Source: an uncultured Methanobrevibacter sp. (GTDB taxonomy: Archaea; Methanobacteriota; Methanobacteria; Methanobacteriales; Methanobacteriaceae). Taken from it: a DNA stretch of 64,000 bases. The translations under genes were made by a program, and so were the position numbers. Every line of letters begins with the position of its first letter. The first letter of the stretch is position 1. Positions 1-8,381 of the stretch are shown one piece after another. The stretch spans positions 35,596 to 99,595 of the forward strand of contig NZ_OMWA01000006.1 in assembly GCF_900314615.1 (NCBI RefSeq), given 5' to 3'. The notes beneath the pieces were generated by a model, which was given only the letters and a program-made list of their open reading frames with translations, searched no databases and was not told the DNA's origin.

Positions 1-787
1 AACCAAGAATTTTTAAATAATAAGTATTTTCTTCTATTTCGTTAATTATACCTTGAATTCTTTCATCTTTTACATGACCTTCAAAGTCAACGAAGAAAAT
101 ATATTTTCCCAAACCCTGTTTGGACGGCCGGGATTCAATTTTTGTTAAGTTAACATTATTTTTTTCAAATATTCCCAATATATGATATAACTGACCCGGC
201 TTATCCTCATAAATTGAAAATATTATGGATGTCTTGTCATTGCCGGTTATTTCAGAGTCTTTTTTTGAAAGGACAACAAATCTTGTCATATTATTATCCG
301 TATCCTGAATATTAGCCTCAAGAATTTCCAAACCATACAGTTCAACTATTTTGGAATTTCCAATTGCCGCTTTTGTTTTATCTCCTTTAATATCCTTTGC
401 AGCTCTTGCAGTACTGATTGCATAATGAGGCTGGATTTTATTTTTACTTATAAATTCCCTGCATTGTGCTATTGCCTGGGCATGAGAATAAACATCTTCA
501 ATATCTTCTATTTTACAACCTGGATTAACTATCAGATTTTGATTAATTGGGATAATAATTTCCTTATAAATTTTTAAATCAAAGTTATGGGCTAGTGAAT
601 CTAGTGTAATACCAACGGGTCCTTCAATTGAGTTTTCAATAGGAACAACACCATACACACATTCATCATTCTGAACGCTTTCCAAAACAGCGGGAATTGA
701 ACAATACGGTATTAATTCATCACCCACCATACTGGCAGCTTCGTGAGTAAATGTTCCTTTAGGACCTAAAAATGATGTTAATGTAAT
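1..787 (-). CDS. pheA: Prephenate dehydratase (3' end outside window)
   Basis: Converts prephenate to phenylpyruvate in phenylalanine synthesis. The reading frame starts with TSFLGPKGTFTHEAA, the usual family N-terminus, and continues through the dehydratase domain to an ACT regulatory domain with the ESRPSKQGLGKYIFFVDFEG motif that binds phenylalanine. At least 262 codons are present, close to full length, so only the last few residues are missing. No ATG, GTG or TTG lies in frame before the conserved N-terminus: the in-frame stop is at 800-802 and the first ATG, at 728-730, would delete the GPKGT motif. An ATT codon at 785-787 sits 7 nt after a GGGGG ribosome site at 795-799 and is the best start. 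A terminator-like hairpin lies just upstream. Confidence 0.9.
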   Translation of the reverse strand, partial: MTLTSFLGPKGTFTHEAASMVGDELIPYCSIPAVLESVQNDECVYGVVPIENSIEGPVGITLDSLAHNFDLKIYKEIIIPINQNLIVNPGCKIEDIEDVYSHAQAIAQCREFISKNKIQPHYAISTARAAKDIKGDKTKAAIGNSKIVELYGLEILEANIQDTDNNMTRFVVLSKKDSEITGNDKTSIIFSIYEDKPGQLYHILGIFEKNNVNLTKIESRPSKQGLGKYIFFVDFEGHVKDERIQGIINEIEENTYYLKILG

Positions 788-801
788 TTTTAAACCCCCT
801 T

Positions 802-837
802 AAAAATAAAAAAAAGTAGTATAGTTAAAAACTATAC
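802..837 (-). terminator. Hairpin plus U-run between CBS gene and pheA
   Basis: On the minus strand an 8-bp perfect stem (GTATAGTT/AACTATAC, 819-826 and 830-837, 3-nt loop) is followed by runs of eight and five U. It lies 5 nt after the CBS gene stop and only a few nt before the pheA ribosome site. It looks like an intrinsic terminator or an attenuator for pheA, because there is no room for a separate pheA promoter after it. Confidence 0.65.
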
Positions 838-842
838 GAAAT

Positions 843-1646
843 TTAAGATTCTAATTTTTCAATTAGTTTTAAAATATCTGTTTGAGTGATAATACCTACT
901 ACTTCATCATCCTCAACAACAGGCAAACCGTTAAATCCGGTTTCCATAATTATTTGAGACACTTCAGTAATAGACATATCTTTAGTTACAGATGTAGGAT
1001 TAGAAGACATTATGTCTTCAACTAAAAGCTCTTTAATTTGAGATTTCTGGTATTTCTCAGGAACTTTTTTTCTAAAGTCAATGAAAGCTCTCATTAAGTC
1101 TTTAGATGTAATCATTCCAACGAGTTTACCATCATCTACAACAGGCACTCTTCCAACATGATTTTCAATCATTTGTCTTCTAGCATGAACAATTCTTTCA
1201 GTTGGAGATACTGTAACTAATTCTTTAGACATTACTTCTTTTACAGCTATTTTATCAAATGCAATTCCTGTTGCAAGTGTTACAAAATCTGCTTTGGAAA
1301 CAATACCGACCATTTTTTCATCTTCATCAACGACCGGAACTGATCCTATTCCATTGTCCAGCATCAGTTTTGCAACATCTTCCAATTGCATTGTTTTTGG
1401 AACTGTAAATACATCTTTAACCATTACAGATGAAATATGAAGTCTTGATGCAGGCATGCTTTCATATTTTGAAGAACCAAGCTTGTTAGCTATGTCTCTT
1501 TCTGAAATAATACCAACTAATTCTTTATTATTGGTTACTGGTAAACGGGATACATTGTGTTTACGTAACAATTTTAAAGCATCAGAAAGATTTTGATCTT
1601 TGTCTACAGTGATTAAATCCTCAGACATCAAATTCTTGATTTGCAT
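843..1646 (-). CDS. Four-CBS-domain protein
   Basis: A 267-residue protein made of two CBS pairs. Four repeats each begin with a V-T/S-V-x-x (D/P) strand and end with a VGI(I/V)(S/T)xxD motif, at roughly residues 5-60, 75-130, 137-192 and 207-265. CBS pairs bind adenosyl ligands such as AMP, ATP or SAM and act as energy or ligand sensors. No effector domain is attached, so the partner is unknown. The start has a strong AAAGGAGAT site. The gene follows a second four-CBS gene by 22 nt, suggesting joint transcription. The two differ enough to be old paralogues rather than a recent duplication. Confidence 0.9.
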   Translation of the reverse strand: MQIKNLMSEDLITVDKDQNLSDALKLLRKHNVSRLPVTNNKELVGIISERDIANKLGSSKYESMPASRLHISSVMVKDVFTVPKTMQLEDVAKLMLDNGIGSVPVVDEDEKMVGIVSKADFVTLATGIAFDKIAVKEVMSKELVTVSPTERIVHARRQMIENHVGRVPVVDDGKLVGMITSKDLMRAFIDFRKKVPEKYQKSQIKELLVEDIMSSNPTSVTKDMSITEVSQIIMETGFNGLPVVEDDEVVGIITQTDILKLIEKLES

Positions 1647-1668
1647 ATTATCATCTCCTTTAAGTGTT

Positions 1669-2604
1669 TTAATATCTTTTAACTGCGTTTAAAATATCTC
1701 TTTCAGTAATAATACCCATTACTTTGTCATTTTTAACTACTGGCACTCCACCAATGTTCTTTTCAGCGAAGAGTTCGCATAAATCGCCAATAGTCATAGT
1801 TGGTTCGACAGTTACTGGGTCTTCAACCATTATTTCTGAAACGATGGTTTTTAAAACATCAGTTGCTAAATTGGAATTTAAGTTATCAAATAATTCTTTT
1901 GCATTAAGGAATCTTATTACATCAGTAGAAGTAAGGATACCTAATAATTTTTTAGCAGCTTTGGAAATATCTGCTTCACCACCAACAATAGGAATTCTTC
2001 TTAAACTGTTTCTTACCATGATTTTACATGCACCTTCCAAAGGTGTTCCAGGAGTTGTAGTGAAAACTTTAGTACTCATGTAATCTTGTACAGTTTCTTT
2101 TCCAGCCATACCTGCTAAAGATAAAGCAATATCTCTTTCAGTAACAATACCTGCGAGTTTTCCATCAGCATCAACTAAAGGAATAGCCCCTAATTGATTT
2201 GCTAACATTGCTTCTATGGTATCTGCAATTGAAGCTTTGCTGGATAATGTTATCAAATCACGAGTCATAATTTCTTTAACAGGTTCGTTAATAGCTGCTA
2301 AGAAGTTATCTTCATATTTTTTCTCAATAATGTTGAATTTTTTTCCTCCACCAAAGAAATCTAATATATCCATTACTGTTACAATACCTAATAACTTACC
2401 GGAACCTGGATCAGTAATTGGTAATCTTCTGAATTCGTGTTCCATCATTACTTTAGCAGTGTCTTTAATACTTTTTGAAGGAGGAATTGAAACTACATCT
2501 CGAGTTGCAATAGCCATGATGTCTCCTTCTTTATCATGAACTTTTGTCACACGTTCAACTGCACCTGTATTTGATTTTCTGTTAACGGATGTTTTATCTT
2601 TCAT
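1669..2604 (-). CDS. Four-CBS-domain protein with basic N-terminal extension
   Basis: Four CBS repeats follow an approximately 30-residue hydrophilic N-terminus. Typical motifs are LLGIVTVMDIL, LAGIVTERDIA, LLGILTSTDVI and VMGIITERDIL. The chosen ATG has a GAGGTG site 5 nt upstream; a GTG six nt earlier overlaps that site and is less likely. Probably a soluble nucleotide-binding sensor. It is the first gene of a likely operon with the next CBS gene and possibly pheA. The function is not known, and the pairing of CBS genes with pheA may only be positional. Confidence 0.9.
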   Translation of the reverse strand: MKDKTSVNRKSNTGAVERVTKVHDKEGDIMAIATRDVVSIPPSKSIKDTAKVMMEHEFRRLPITDPGSGKLLGIVTVMDILDFFGGGKKFNIIEKKYEDNFLAAINEPVKEIMTRDLITLSSKASIADTIEAMLANQLGAIPLVDADGKLAGIVTERDIALSLAGMAGKETVQDYMSTKVFTTTPGTPLEGACKIMVRNSLRRIPIVGGEADISKAAKKLLGILTSTDVIRFLNAKELFDNLNSNLATDVLKTIVSEIMVEDPVTVEPTMTIGDLCELFAEKNIGGVPVVKNDKVMGIITERDILNAVKRY

Positions 2605-2665
2605 TTTCACACCTCAATTTACATTTGCACTTCAAAATTAAATAAAATCAATATTAAAAACAAAA

Positions 2666-3364
2666 TTACTCAATATCCAAAATCTTATGGATTTGAGGAA
2701 TGGTGGAAACTTCAAAATATTGCCCAACAATTTCAGAAAAACTAAATAATCTAAAATTAATATCTCTCCAGTCCCCTAATGGGCTAGAAGGTTGGATAAT
2801 TATTTTAATGTTGCTTTTGTTTGAAATACTCTCAGATAATTTTTCAACTACCTCTTTAAATGACTTTATTTTTGTTGAAGGCAATATAACTACTTTACAA
2901 TATACATTTATAGACTTTGCTATTAATAAATTTAGTGATTTAATCTCATTAATAAAAATACTTTCATCAAATTTCCCATCAAAATGCTCCGGAAGTTTAA
3001 TATCCAGAGATACAATGTCCAATTTCTCAATTAAATCAATATTTTCCGGCAAAGTCCCGTTAGTTTCAAGCATTATATTTAAATTAAAATTTTTACTTAC
3101 TTCGCTTATAAAATCAGGATATAAGCTAGGTTCACCTCCGGTAAATGAAATGGTTTTACAATCAGGAGTCAACAATTTATTAATTTCTTCTGACACTTCG
3201 CCAGGAGTCATTAATCTGCCTGCTTTTTCAGATTTACTTTCATTGGTGTCGCAGTAATTGCAGTTCAGATTACATCCTGCAAATCTAACGAAGATTTGTC
3301 TTTCGCCTATCAGCAGACCTTCACCTTGAAAAGATGAAAAGATTTCAATTATGGGAGCTTTCAT
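2666..3364 (-). CDS. queE: 7-carboxy-7-deazaguanine synthase (radical SAM)
   Basis: QueE turns 6-carboxytetrahydropterin into 7-carboxy-7-deazaguanine on the way to preQ0, used for archaeosine at tRNA position 15. The radical SAM cluster motif is CNLNCNYC (CX3CX2C) near residues 31-38, preceded by the typical N-terminal SFQGEG and GERQIFVRFAGC stretches; TGGEPSL provides the SAM-binding GGE motif. Length 232 is usual. Its ATG shares one base with the queD stop (TAATG), so the two are translationally coupled. Confidence 0.93.
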   Translation of the reverse strand: MKAPIIEIFSSFQGEGLLIGERQIFVRFAGCNLNCNYCDTNESKSEKAGRLMTPGEVSEEINKLLTPDCKTISFTGGEPSLYPDFISEVSKNFNLNIMLETNGTLPENIDLIEKLDIVSLDIKLPEHFDGKFDESIFINEIKSLNLLIAKSINVYCKVVILPSTKIKSFKEVVEKLSESISNKSNIKIIIQPSSPLGDWRDINFRLFSFSEIVGQYFEVSTIPQIHKILDIE

Positions 3365-3879
3365 TATAAATCTTTCCTGTACATAGCTCCCTGACCAATT
3401 CCTTCATTTACACAGACTGAAACATACTCGAGATTGTCGTAGGTTTCAGACAGTTTTCTTGCTAAAGTTTCAGCAAAGAATTTTGACAGCTCTTCAGCAG
3501 AACTATAAGGAAGAGGTAAAAATATACAATCTTCAGCAGGAATTGAATATCCTTTTCCATCAATTTTAAAGTGAACTGAACCTTCTTTTTTCAAATCAAA
3601 AATGGAATCTGATTTTTTATCGAAATCCTTAAAGTCTATTAACTTGTTATAGACCGGAATCAATAATCTGTGATCCAGTTCATCGCAAATTGCCTTTGTA
3701 TATTTTTTAACATCTTTAAAATCTACTACAAAATCAAATTCACCAGCCCTTTCACCTTCAATTTCAACATCCACAAAATAGGAATGTCCATGAATAAATC
3801 CGCAGGATTCATGTCCTGGAATTACATGAGCTGATGAAAATCTTAAATTAGATTGAATACCATTAATTAAAAGTTTCAT
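3364..3879 (-). CDS. queD: 6-carboxytetrahydropterin synthase (QueD/PTPS family)
   Basis: Makes 6-carboxy-5,6,7,8-tetrahydropterin from dihydroneopterin triphosphate, the step before QueE. The fold is marked by an FSSAHVIPGHESCGFIHGHS segment carrying the zinc-binding histidines and the catalytic cysteine, and by a second HRLLIPVYN stretch (DELDHRLL). At 171 residues it is longer than bacterial QueD because of an insert before the C-terminal EGIGQGAMYR. It overlaps the preceding DUF366 gene by 4 nt (ATGA) and queE by 1 nt. Confidence 0.9.
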   Translation of the reverse strand: MKLLINGIQSNLRFSSAHVIPGHESCGFIHGHSYFVDVEIEGERAGEFDFVVDFKDVKKYTKAICDELDHRLLIPVYNKLIDFKDFDKKSDSIFDLKKEGSVHFKIDGKGYSIPAEDCIFLPLPYSSAEELSKFFAETLARKLSETYDNLEYVSVCVNEGIGQGAMYRKDL

Positions 3880-4469
3880 CCTAACACCTTAGTTTTACTT
3901 ATATCATTTTCAATTGTTTCTATCTCATCAATAAAACGAGTTACAGTTTTGTTGATTAATTCTGAAAGATTATCCTGATTAAATACCTGTTTTTCATCTA
4001 CTTTAATATCATACAATCCTATGGTTTCTACATCATTTGGAGTTCCTTTATCTTCCAGATTAAGTGCAAAATGAATTTTTGCAGAGCTTAGAGAAATACT
4101 TGCAATTGAAATGGAGAGTTTTCTATCATCAACGAATATGTCATCTCCCTCTCTTTTAGTTTTTACACCATATTCAGTTAATATTTCCCTGAATATCATT
4201 ACAAGAAGCCTTTGTCTTAAATAGGCAATTCTCATATTCGGAGGCTGCTGGTCAAAAAACTCACAGATGAAATTAACCATATAGTTGGATTTGATTTCTA
4301 AACCGACATCAGCGAAATCCTTTAGATTGTCCGGAGTTATATTTACAGGACCAATCCATGTTATGATTGATGAACCGTATATTCCAAACTCCTGAAAAGC
4401 CCATGACGGGTCAATCTGACTTCCATCATATTCAAATATTTCATCAATATACTTATGAGTTATCATCAT
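3876..4469 (-). CDS. DUF366 family protein
   Basis: A 197-residue cytoplasmic protein that I recognise as the archaeal DUF366 family, often found beside preQ0 genes. It has no transmembrane segment and no motif that fixes a reaction; a DDIFVDDRKLSISIAS strand-turn segment is the most family-like part. It is the first gene of the queD-queE operon, and overlaps suggest coupling, so a role in deazaguanine or archaeosine metabolism is a reasonable inference. Two consecutive ATGs open the frame with no clear ribosome site; a leaderless start is possible. Confidence 0.75.
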   Translation of the reverse strand: MMITHKYIDEIFEYDGSQIDPSWAFQEFGIYGSSIITWIGPVNITPDNLKDFADVGLEIKSNYMVNFICEFFDQQPPNMRIAYLRQRLLVMIFREILTEYGVKTKREGDDIFVDDRKLSISIASISLSSAKIHFALNLEDKGTPNDVETIGLYDIKVDEKQVFNQDNLSELINKTVTRFIDEIETIENDISKTKVLG

Positions 4470-4559
4470 AAGATATTATTAGATTATATTTTATTTAAAT
4501 ATTGACATGACAATATTAATTAGTAATTAAATGAAAATGTTAAACAAGGAGTTATTAAT

Positions 4560-5633
4560 ATGGAACAAGTACGTACAAGAGATTTTATTTACACAACTGA
4601 TGATTTATATTTTGCATCAACCAATTACATTCACCCGGAAAACAGAGTAATTTCATTTTTAAGATATATTCCGGACCCTGAAGGAGACCGTGAAAAAGAC
4701 GGCAAAAGATATAGAAAAGTAGGTTCCGAAGAAGCATACTCATTTTTAAGGGAAAACTATCCTGATTATTTATATTTTTCAGACGTGACAAATGTGGAAA
4801 TGATGGGCGTCCCGCTTGATAAAGTCGAAAGAATCATCAAACCTGAAAACAGATTATTAGGTCTTAAAAAGACTTTTGAAAGTGGAGGAGAAGTTAAAAA
4901 TCCCGAACTGATTTCAAAACTGATGGATGTTGCAGACTTTTTCCATTTCATGGCAGACATTCCATATGATCACTTGGGAATTTCAGGTTCAATATTGCCT
5001 GGCCTTCAAAAAGATGACGTTTCCGATTTAGACTTTGTAGTTTACGGTCTGGACAATCACAGAAGGGCAATCGCTGCATTTAAAGAGCACAGAGGAAAAG
5101 AAGTTTACATTGAAGAGGTTGACAAACACATAACCGTTGAAGGAATCACCAATGATTACTGGGATTTCGTATACGATAAAAGGATGTTTGATTCAAGCCT
5201 AACCAAAGAAGAATTCAGATGGTATGAAAACAGAAAAGCAAACAGGGGAACAATCAACGGAACACTATTCGATATTCTTGCTACCAAAGACTACGATGAA
5301 ATTGAAGGAACATGGGGAGATACAGTTTACGAGCCACAGGGAATAGCCAAAATCGAGTGTGACATTGTAAGCGCACTTGGTGCATTCGACAATCCTTCAC
5401 TTTACACAATCGAAAACGTTGAAGTTTTAGAAGGTGCGGATGTTGAGTTTACAGAAGTCGTTTCATTTACACACACATATGCAGGCGAAGTTATTGACGG
5501 CGAACATGTAATTGCTAAAGGTAAAGTGGAAAAAGTCATTGTAAACGGCGAATTTAGAAATTACAGACTTGTTGTTGGAACAACCCGTGAAGCTATTGAC
5601 GAATATCTGAAACTTAAGGAAAGTCCCGCTTAA
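4560..5633 (+). CDS. Nucleotidyltransferase-fold protein
   Basis: A 357-residue protein with a polymerase-beta-like nucleotidyltransferase signature near residues 142-162: SGSILPGL followed by SDLDFVVYG, i.e. GS plus DxD for metal binding. The N-terminal part (RTRDFIYTTDDLYFAST...) and C-terminal beta-rich part are conserved in related methanogens as far as I recall, but the substrate is unknown. The start has an AAGGAG site 10 nt upstream. It stands alone, divergent from the queuosine-type operon. Not obviously a CCA-adding enzyme or an antitoxin-paired MNT protein. Confidence 0.7.
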   Translation: MEQVRTRDFIYTTDDLYFASTNYIHPENRVISFLRYIPDPEGDREKDGKRYRKVGSEEAYSFLRENYPDYLYFSDVTNVEMMGVPLDKVERIIKPENRLLGLKKTFESGGEVKNPELISKLMDVADFFHFMADIPYDHLGISGSILPGLQKDDVSDLDFVVYGLDNHRRAIAAFKEHRGKEVYIEEVDKHITVEGITNDYWDFVYDKRMFDSSLTKEEFRWYENRKANRGTINGTLFDILATKDYDEIEGTWGDTVYEPQGIAKIECDIVSALGAFDNPSLYTIENVEVLEGADVEFTEVVSFTHTYAGEVIDGEHVIAKGKVEKVIVNGEFRNYRLVVGTTREAIDEYLKLKESPA

Positions 5634-5825
5634 ACTTAAATTATTACACCCAACTATCCCACCACCTTCTTTTTTAAACAAAAATATAAAAATCCACACC
5701 ATAATTATTAACTTTTCATAATTTTATCAAAACGAATATTATTCATTTAAAAAAATAACCATTATGAAGATTATTCAACTATTTTTAAGAAAAAATAACA
5801 GGAATTAATGAAAAATAAAACAAAT

Positions 5826-5836
5826 ACTATATAAAC
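5826..5836 (+). promoter_or_regulatory. TATA box of the NSS transporter gene
   Basis: ACTATATAAAC lies about 42-52 nt before the ATG, in a gene-free stretch of 244 nt. Transcription would begin near 5860. Nothing else was seen in the rest of this intergenic region. Confidence 0.6.
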
Positions 5837-5877
5837 TTCAATGACAAAAATAATACTATTTAATTGAATGTGATAAA

Positions 5878-7362
5878 ATGAGTGGACATGAAAAACAAGA
5901 ATGGAATAGTAATTTTGCATTTATGATGGCAATGATCGGGTCCGCTGTTGGTTTAGGAAATATCTGGCGTTTCCCAAATGTTTTATATTCCAATGGTGGA
6001 GGATCATTCATGATTCCCTACATTGTTTCACTGTTTCTCCTAGGAATTTCCTTTGTATTGGTGGAATATGCAGTAGGATTTAAATTCAAAAAGTCAATTG
6101 CAAGAATATTATTCACAATTAAAGAAAAATTAGAACCCGTAGCATGGTTTATTTTATTAATCGTATTTTTAATAACAACATACTATGTTTGTGTAGTCGG
6201 ATGGGACTTAATTTATATAGTTTTAAGTTTTACAAAAGCATGGGGTGCAAACCCAGATTTATACTTCTCAAATAACGTATTACATGCAACAGATTCCGTT
6301 TCAGGAATATTTACAATTGTTCCTAACGTGCTTGTTTCAGTATTCATAATCTGGTTATCTGCATGTTTAATCCTTAGAAGAAATTTAAATGACGGAATTG
6401 GAAAAGTCAGCCAAATCCTATTGCCTTTATTATGTATAATTGTAATAGGAATTGTAGCATTTTCCCTGACATTGCCTGGTGCATCAATCGGATATACTCA
6501 GATTTTTACACCTAACTGGAGTGCATTGGGAAATCTGGACGTATGGCTGGCGGCATTCGGACAAATCGTATTTTCCTTAAGTTTAGGTATGGCAATAGCT
6601 ATGACATATGCAAGCTACCTGCCTGAAGGTTCAAAATTAGTGGACAATGCAGTTGTAGTTGCATTTTCAAATTCCGGTTTTGAAGTCTTCAATTCAATTG
6701 GAATTTTCTCAATTTTAGGATTTATGGCATTATCCAGCGGAATTCCATTCAATGAACTAGTAACTGAAGGAACTGGCCTTGCATTTGTAGTTTTCCCACA
6801 AGTATTTAATATAATGGGTCCTGCAGCATATGTTGTTGCACCGTTATTCTTCCTGTGCATTCTCTTTGCAGGAATTACATCCGTCATTGCACTTCTTGAA
6901 GGAGTTTGTTATTCAATTTCTGAAAAATTCCTTATTGAACGTAAAAAGACCGCAACTGTAGTATGTATCGTTGGATTTTTAATATCATGTATTTTTGCAA
7001 CAGGCATTGGAAGTACACTCCTTGGAGTATTTGACGGATTCTTAAATAACTTCGCTTTGCTGTTTGCAGTACTTCTAGAATGTATCATCTTCGGATGGAT
7101 TTACAAATTTGATGACCTGATTGAAACATTAAATAACAATTCATCAATCAAAGTAGGAAAAACCTGGAAAACTGTAATCAAATACATATTACCTATCTGT
7201 ATTTTAGGATTATGGATTCAGGGAATTTATTCCACCGCAAAAACTGCAGACGGATTAAGCACAACAGTAATGATTATATTAACAATAGTGCTAATAGTAG
7301 TTCCAATTATCTTTACAAAATTGCCTGCAATTAATAAAGATTACTACAACGTGGAAAATTAA
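5878..7362 (+). CDS. Sodium-dependent transporter, NSS family
   Basis: A 494-residue integral membrane protein of the neurotransmitter:sodium symporter (LeuT-like) family. The N-terminus contains the family hallmark GSAVGLGNIWRFPNVLYSNGG in TM1, with unwound GxGN(I)WRFP. About 12 hydrophobic segments follow. It should import an amino acid or similar solute with Na+; the substrate cannot be told. The gene has its own TATA box and a clear rho-independent-type hairpin downstream, so it is monocistronic. Confidence 0.92.
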   Translation: MSGHEKQEWNSNFAFMMAMIGSAVGLGNIWRFPNVLYSNGGGSFMIPYIVSLFLLGISFVLVEYAVGFKFKKSIARILFTIKEKLEPVAWFILLIVFLITTYYVCVVGWDLIYIVLSFTKAWGANPDLYFSNNVLHATDSVSGIFTIVPNVLVSVFIIWLSACLILRRNLNDGIGKVSQILLPLLCIIVIGIVAFSLTLPGASIGYTQIFTPNWSALGNLDVWLAAFGQIVFSLSLGMAIAMTYASYLPEGSKLVDNAVVVAFSNSGFEVFNSIGIFSILGFMALSSGIPFNELVTEGTGLAFVVFPQVFNIMGPAAYVVAPLFFLCILFAGITSVIALLEGVCYSISEKFLIERKKTATVVCIVGFLISCIFATGIGSTLLGVFDGFLNNFALLFAVLLECIIFGWIYKFDDLIETLNNNSSIKVGKTWKTVIKYILPICILGLWIQGIYSTAKTADGLSTTVMIILTIVLIVVPIIFTKLPAINKDYYNVEN

Positions 7363-7366
7363 CTTC

Positions 7367-7398
7367 AAATAGCTAAAATATTAGCTATTTCCTTTTTT
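7367..7398 (+). terminator. Hairpin terminator after NSS transporter
   Basis: A 10-bp perfect stem (AAATAGCTAA/TTAGCTATTT) with an AATA loop is followed by CCTTTTTT, starting 4 nt after the stop codon. Confidence 0.75.
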
Positions 7399-7491
7399 TA
7401 TTTTATTTAAAACAATTTAAGCCATTTATAACTTCTTAATTTATATATTATTAGAATCTAACTAATATTACGCAATTTAAGAGGTTATACT

Positions 7492-8286
7492 ATGATGAAT
7501 ATATCTTCAATAAAAACACACATGTACTGTCCCATGAAACTATACATCCAGAACCATGTAGATATTAACGAAAACAAAGATTACCAACTTGCAATTGAGA
7601 TAAAAAAGCTTAAAATTGACATCCAGGATTTGATTCACAAAAACATGCGCAAAATCAAAAAAGAAATGCACATAGTTGAAATCGAACAGATATTATCTGA
7701 CAATATTGATTCATACATAAGAAGCACTGCAGACGCAATCAGATCCATGAATTTAGGAATTGAATCATCCCAAATCAGCCAAATTATTGATGATACCTAC
7801 TTTAACATTAAAATTAAGGCCCTTCAGATTAAACAGTCCATGATGATTTTTGACAAACATGCATTTGAAATTATCGACATGTTTTTTCCAAACTCAATGT
7901 ATTCCTACCTGTTAAAAGACCCCCAAGTCGAATTAATAGGTATGTGTGATAAAATAGAGATAATCGACGGAAATTACTATCCAGTAATCCTTAAAAGCTC
8001 AAATCCCCCAGTCAAAGGTGTTTGGGACCAGGATGCTATTGAACTTGTTGCATGTGCAATCCTCATTGAAGAAGAATTCGGAACAGATGTTTATGTTGGT
8101 TTTGTTGATTATGACAAAATTGGAGATAGAAGACCTGTTGTAATGGATATCAATCTCAGAAAAAGTCTGTTTGATATTATGCGCGAAGTTAAAGAGATAA
8201 CAGATAATAAAAAACTTCCAAATGTTGAAAAAAATGTAAAAAAATGTGAAAAATGCAAATATCATGACATCTGCATAAAAGATTAA
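7492..8286 (+). CDS. Cas4/RecB-like PD-(D/E)XK family protein, possibly inactive
   Basis: A 264-residue protein with the layout of Cas4-type nucleases: an N-terminal cysteine in a YCPMKLYIQ segment (C13), a GMCDKIE motif (D153), a VILKSS strand (K168), a QxxxxxL helix near 180 and three C-terminal cysteines (C252, C255, C261) that with C13 could hold an Fe-S cluster. The acidic residue normally two before the lysine is isoleucine, so the nuclease core is degenerate. A long helical insert at 30-125 is unusual. No cas genes or CRISPR repeats are nearby, so it is probably a stand-alone Dna2/Cas4-like protein. The ribosome site is AGAGGT. Confidence 0.72.
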   Translation: MMNISSIKTHMYCPMKLYIQNHVDINENKDYQLAIEIKKLKIDIQDLIHKNMRKIKKEMHIVEIEQILSDNIDSYIRSTADAIRSMNLGIESSQISQIIDDTYFNIKIKALQIKQSMMIFDKHAFEIIDMFFPNSMYSYLLKDPQVELIGMCDKIEIIDGNYYPVILKSSNPPVKGVWDQDAIELVACAILIEEEFGTDVYVGFVDYDKIGDRRPVVMDINLRKSLFDIMREVKEITDNKKLPNVEKNVKKCEKCKYHDICIKD

Positions 8287-8302
8287 AAAAAGAATTAATC
8301 AA

Positions 8303-8335
8303 AGCAAATAAGGATATTAATCCTTATTCGCTTTT
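8303..8335. terminator. Bidirectional hairpin terminator
   Basis: AATAAGGAT-ATTA-ATCCTTATT, flanked by an AGC/GCT pair, lies between convergent genes, followed by TTTT on the plus strand. It can serve the Cas4-like gene and, read backwards, the end of the ehb operon. Confidence 0.65.
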
Positions 8336-8338
8336 AAA

Positions 8339-8358
8339 GGAGTTAAATAAATAACTCC
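8339..8358. terminator. Second hairpin between convergent genes
   Basis: GGAGTTA-N6-TAACTCC, a 7-bp perfect stem, lies 23 nt beyond the last base of the ehb-side gene. It is a second likely termination structure for that transcript. Confidence 0.5.
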
Positions 8359-8381
8359 CCTATATGTCCATAAACATGAAG

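Noticed and set aside
1724..2083. Plus-strand frame of 119 codons antisense to a CBS gene
   Set aside because: It lies wholly inside a well-supported CBS-domain gene, has no ribosome site and no recognisable motif.
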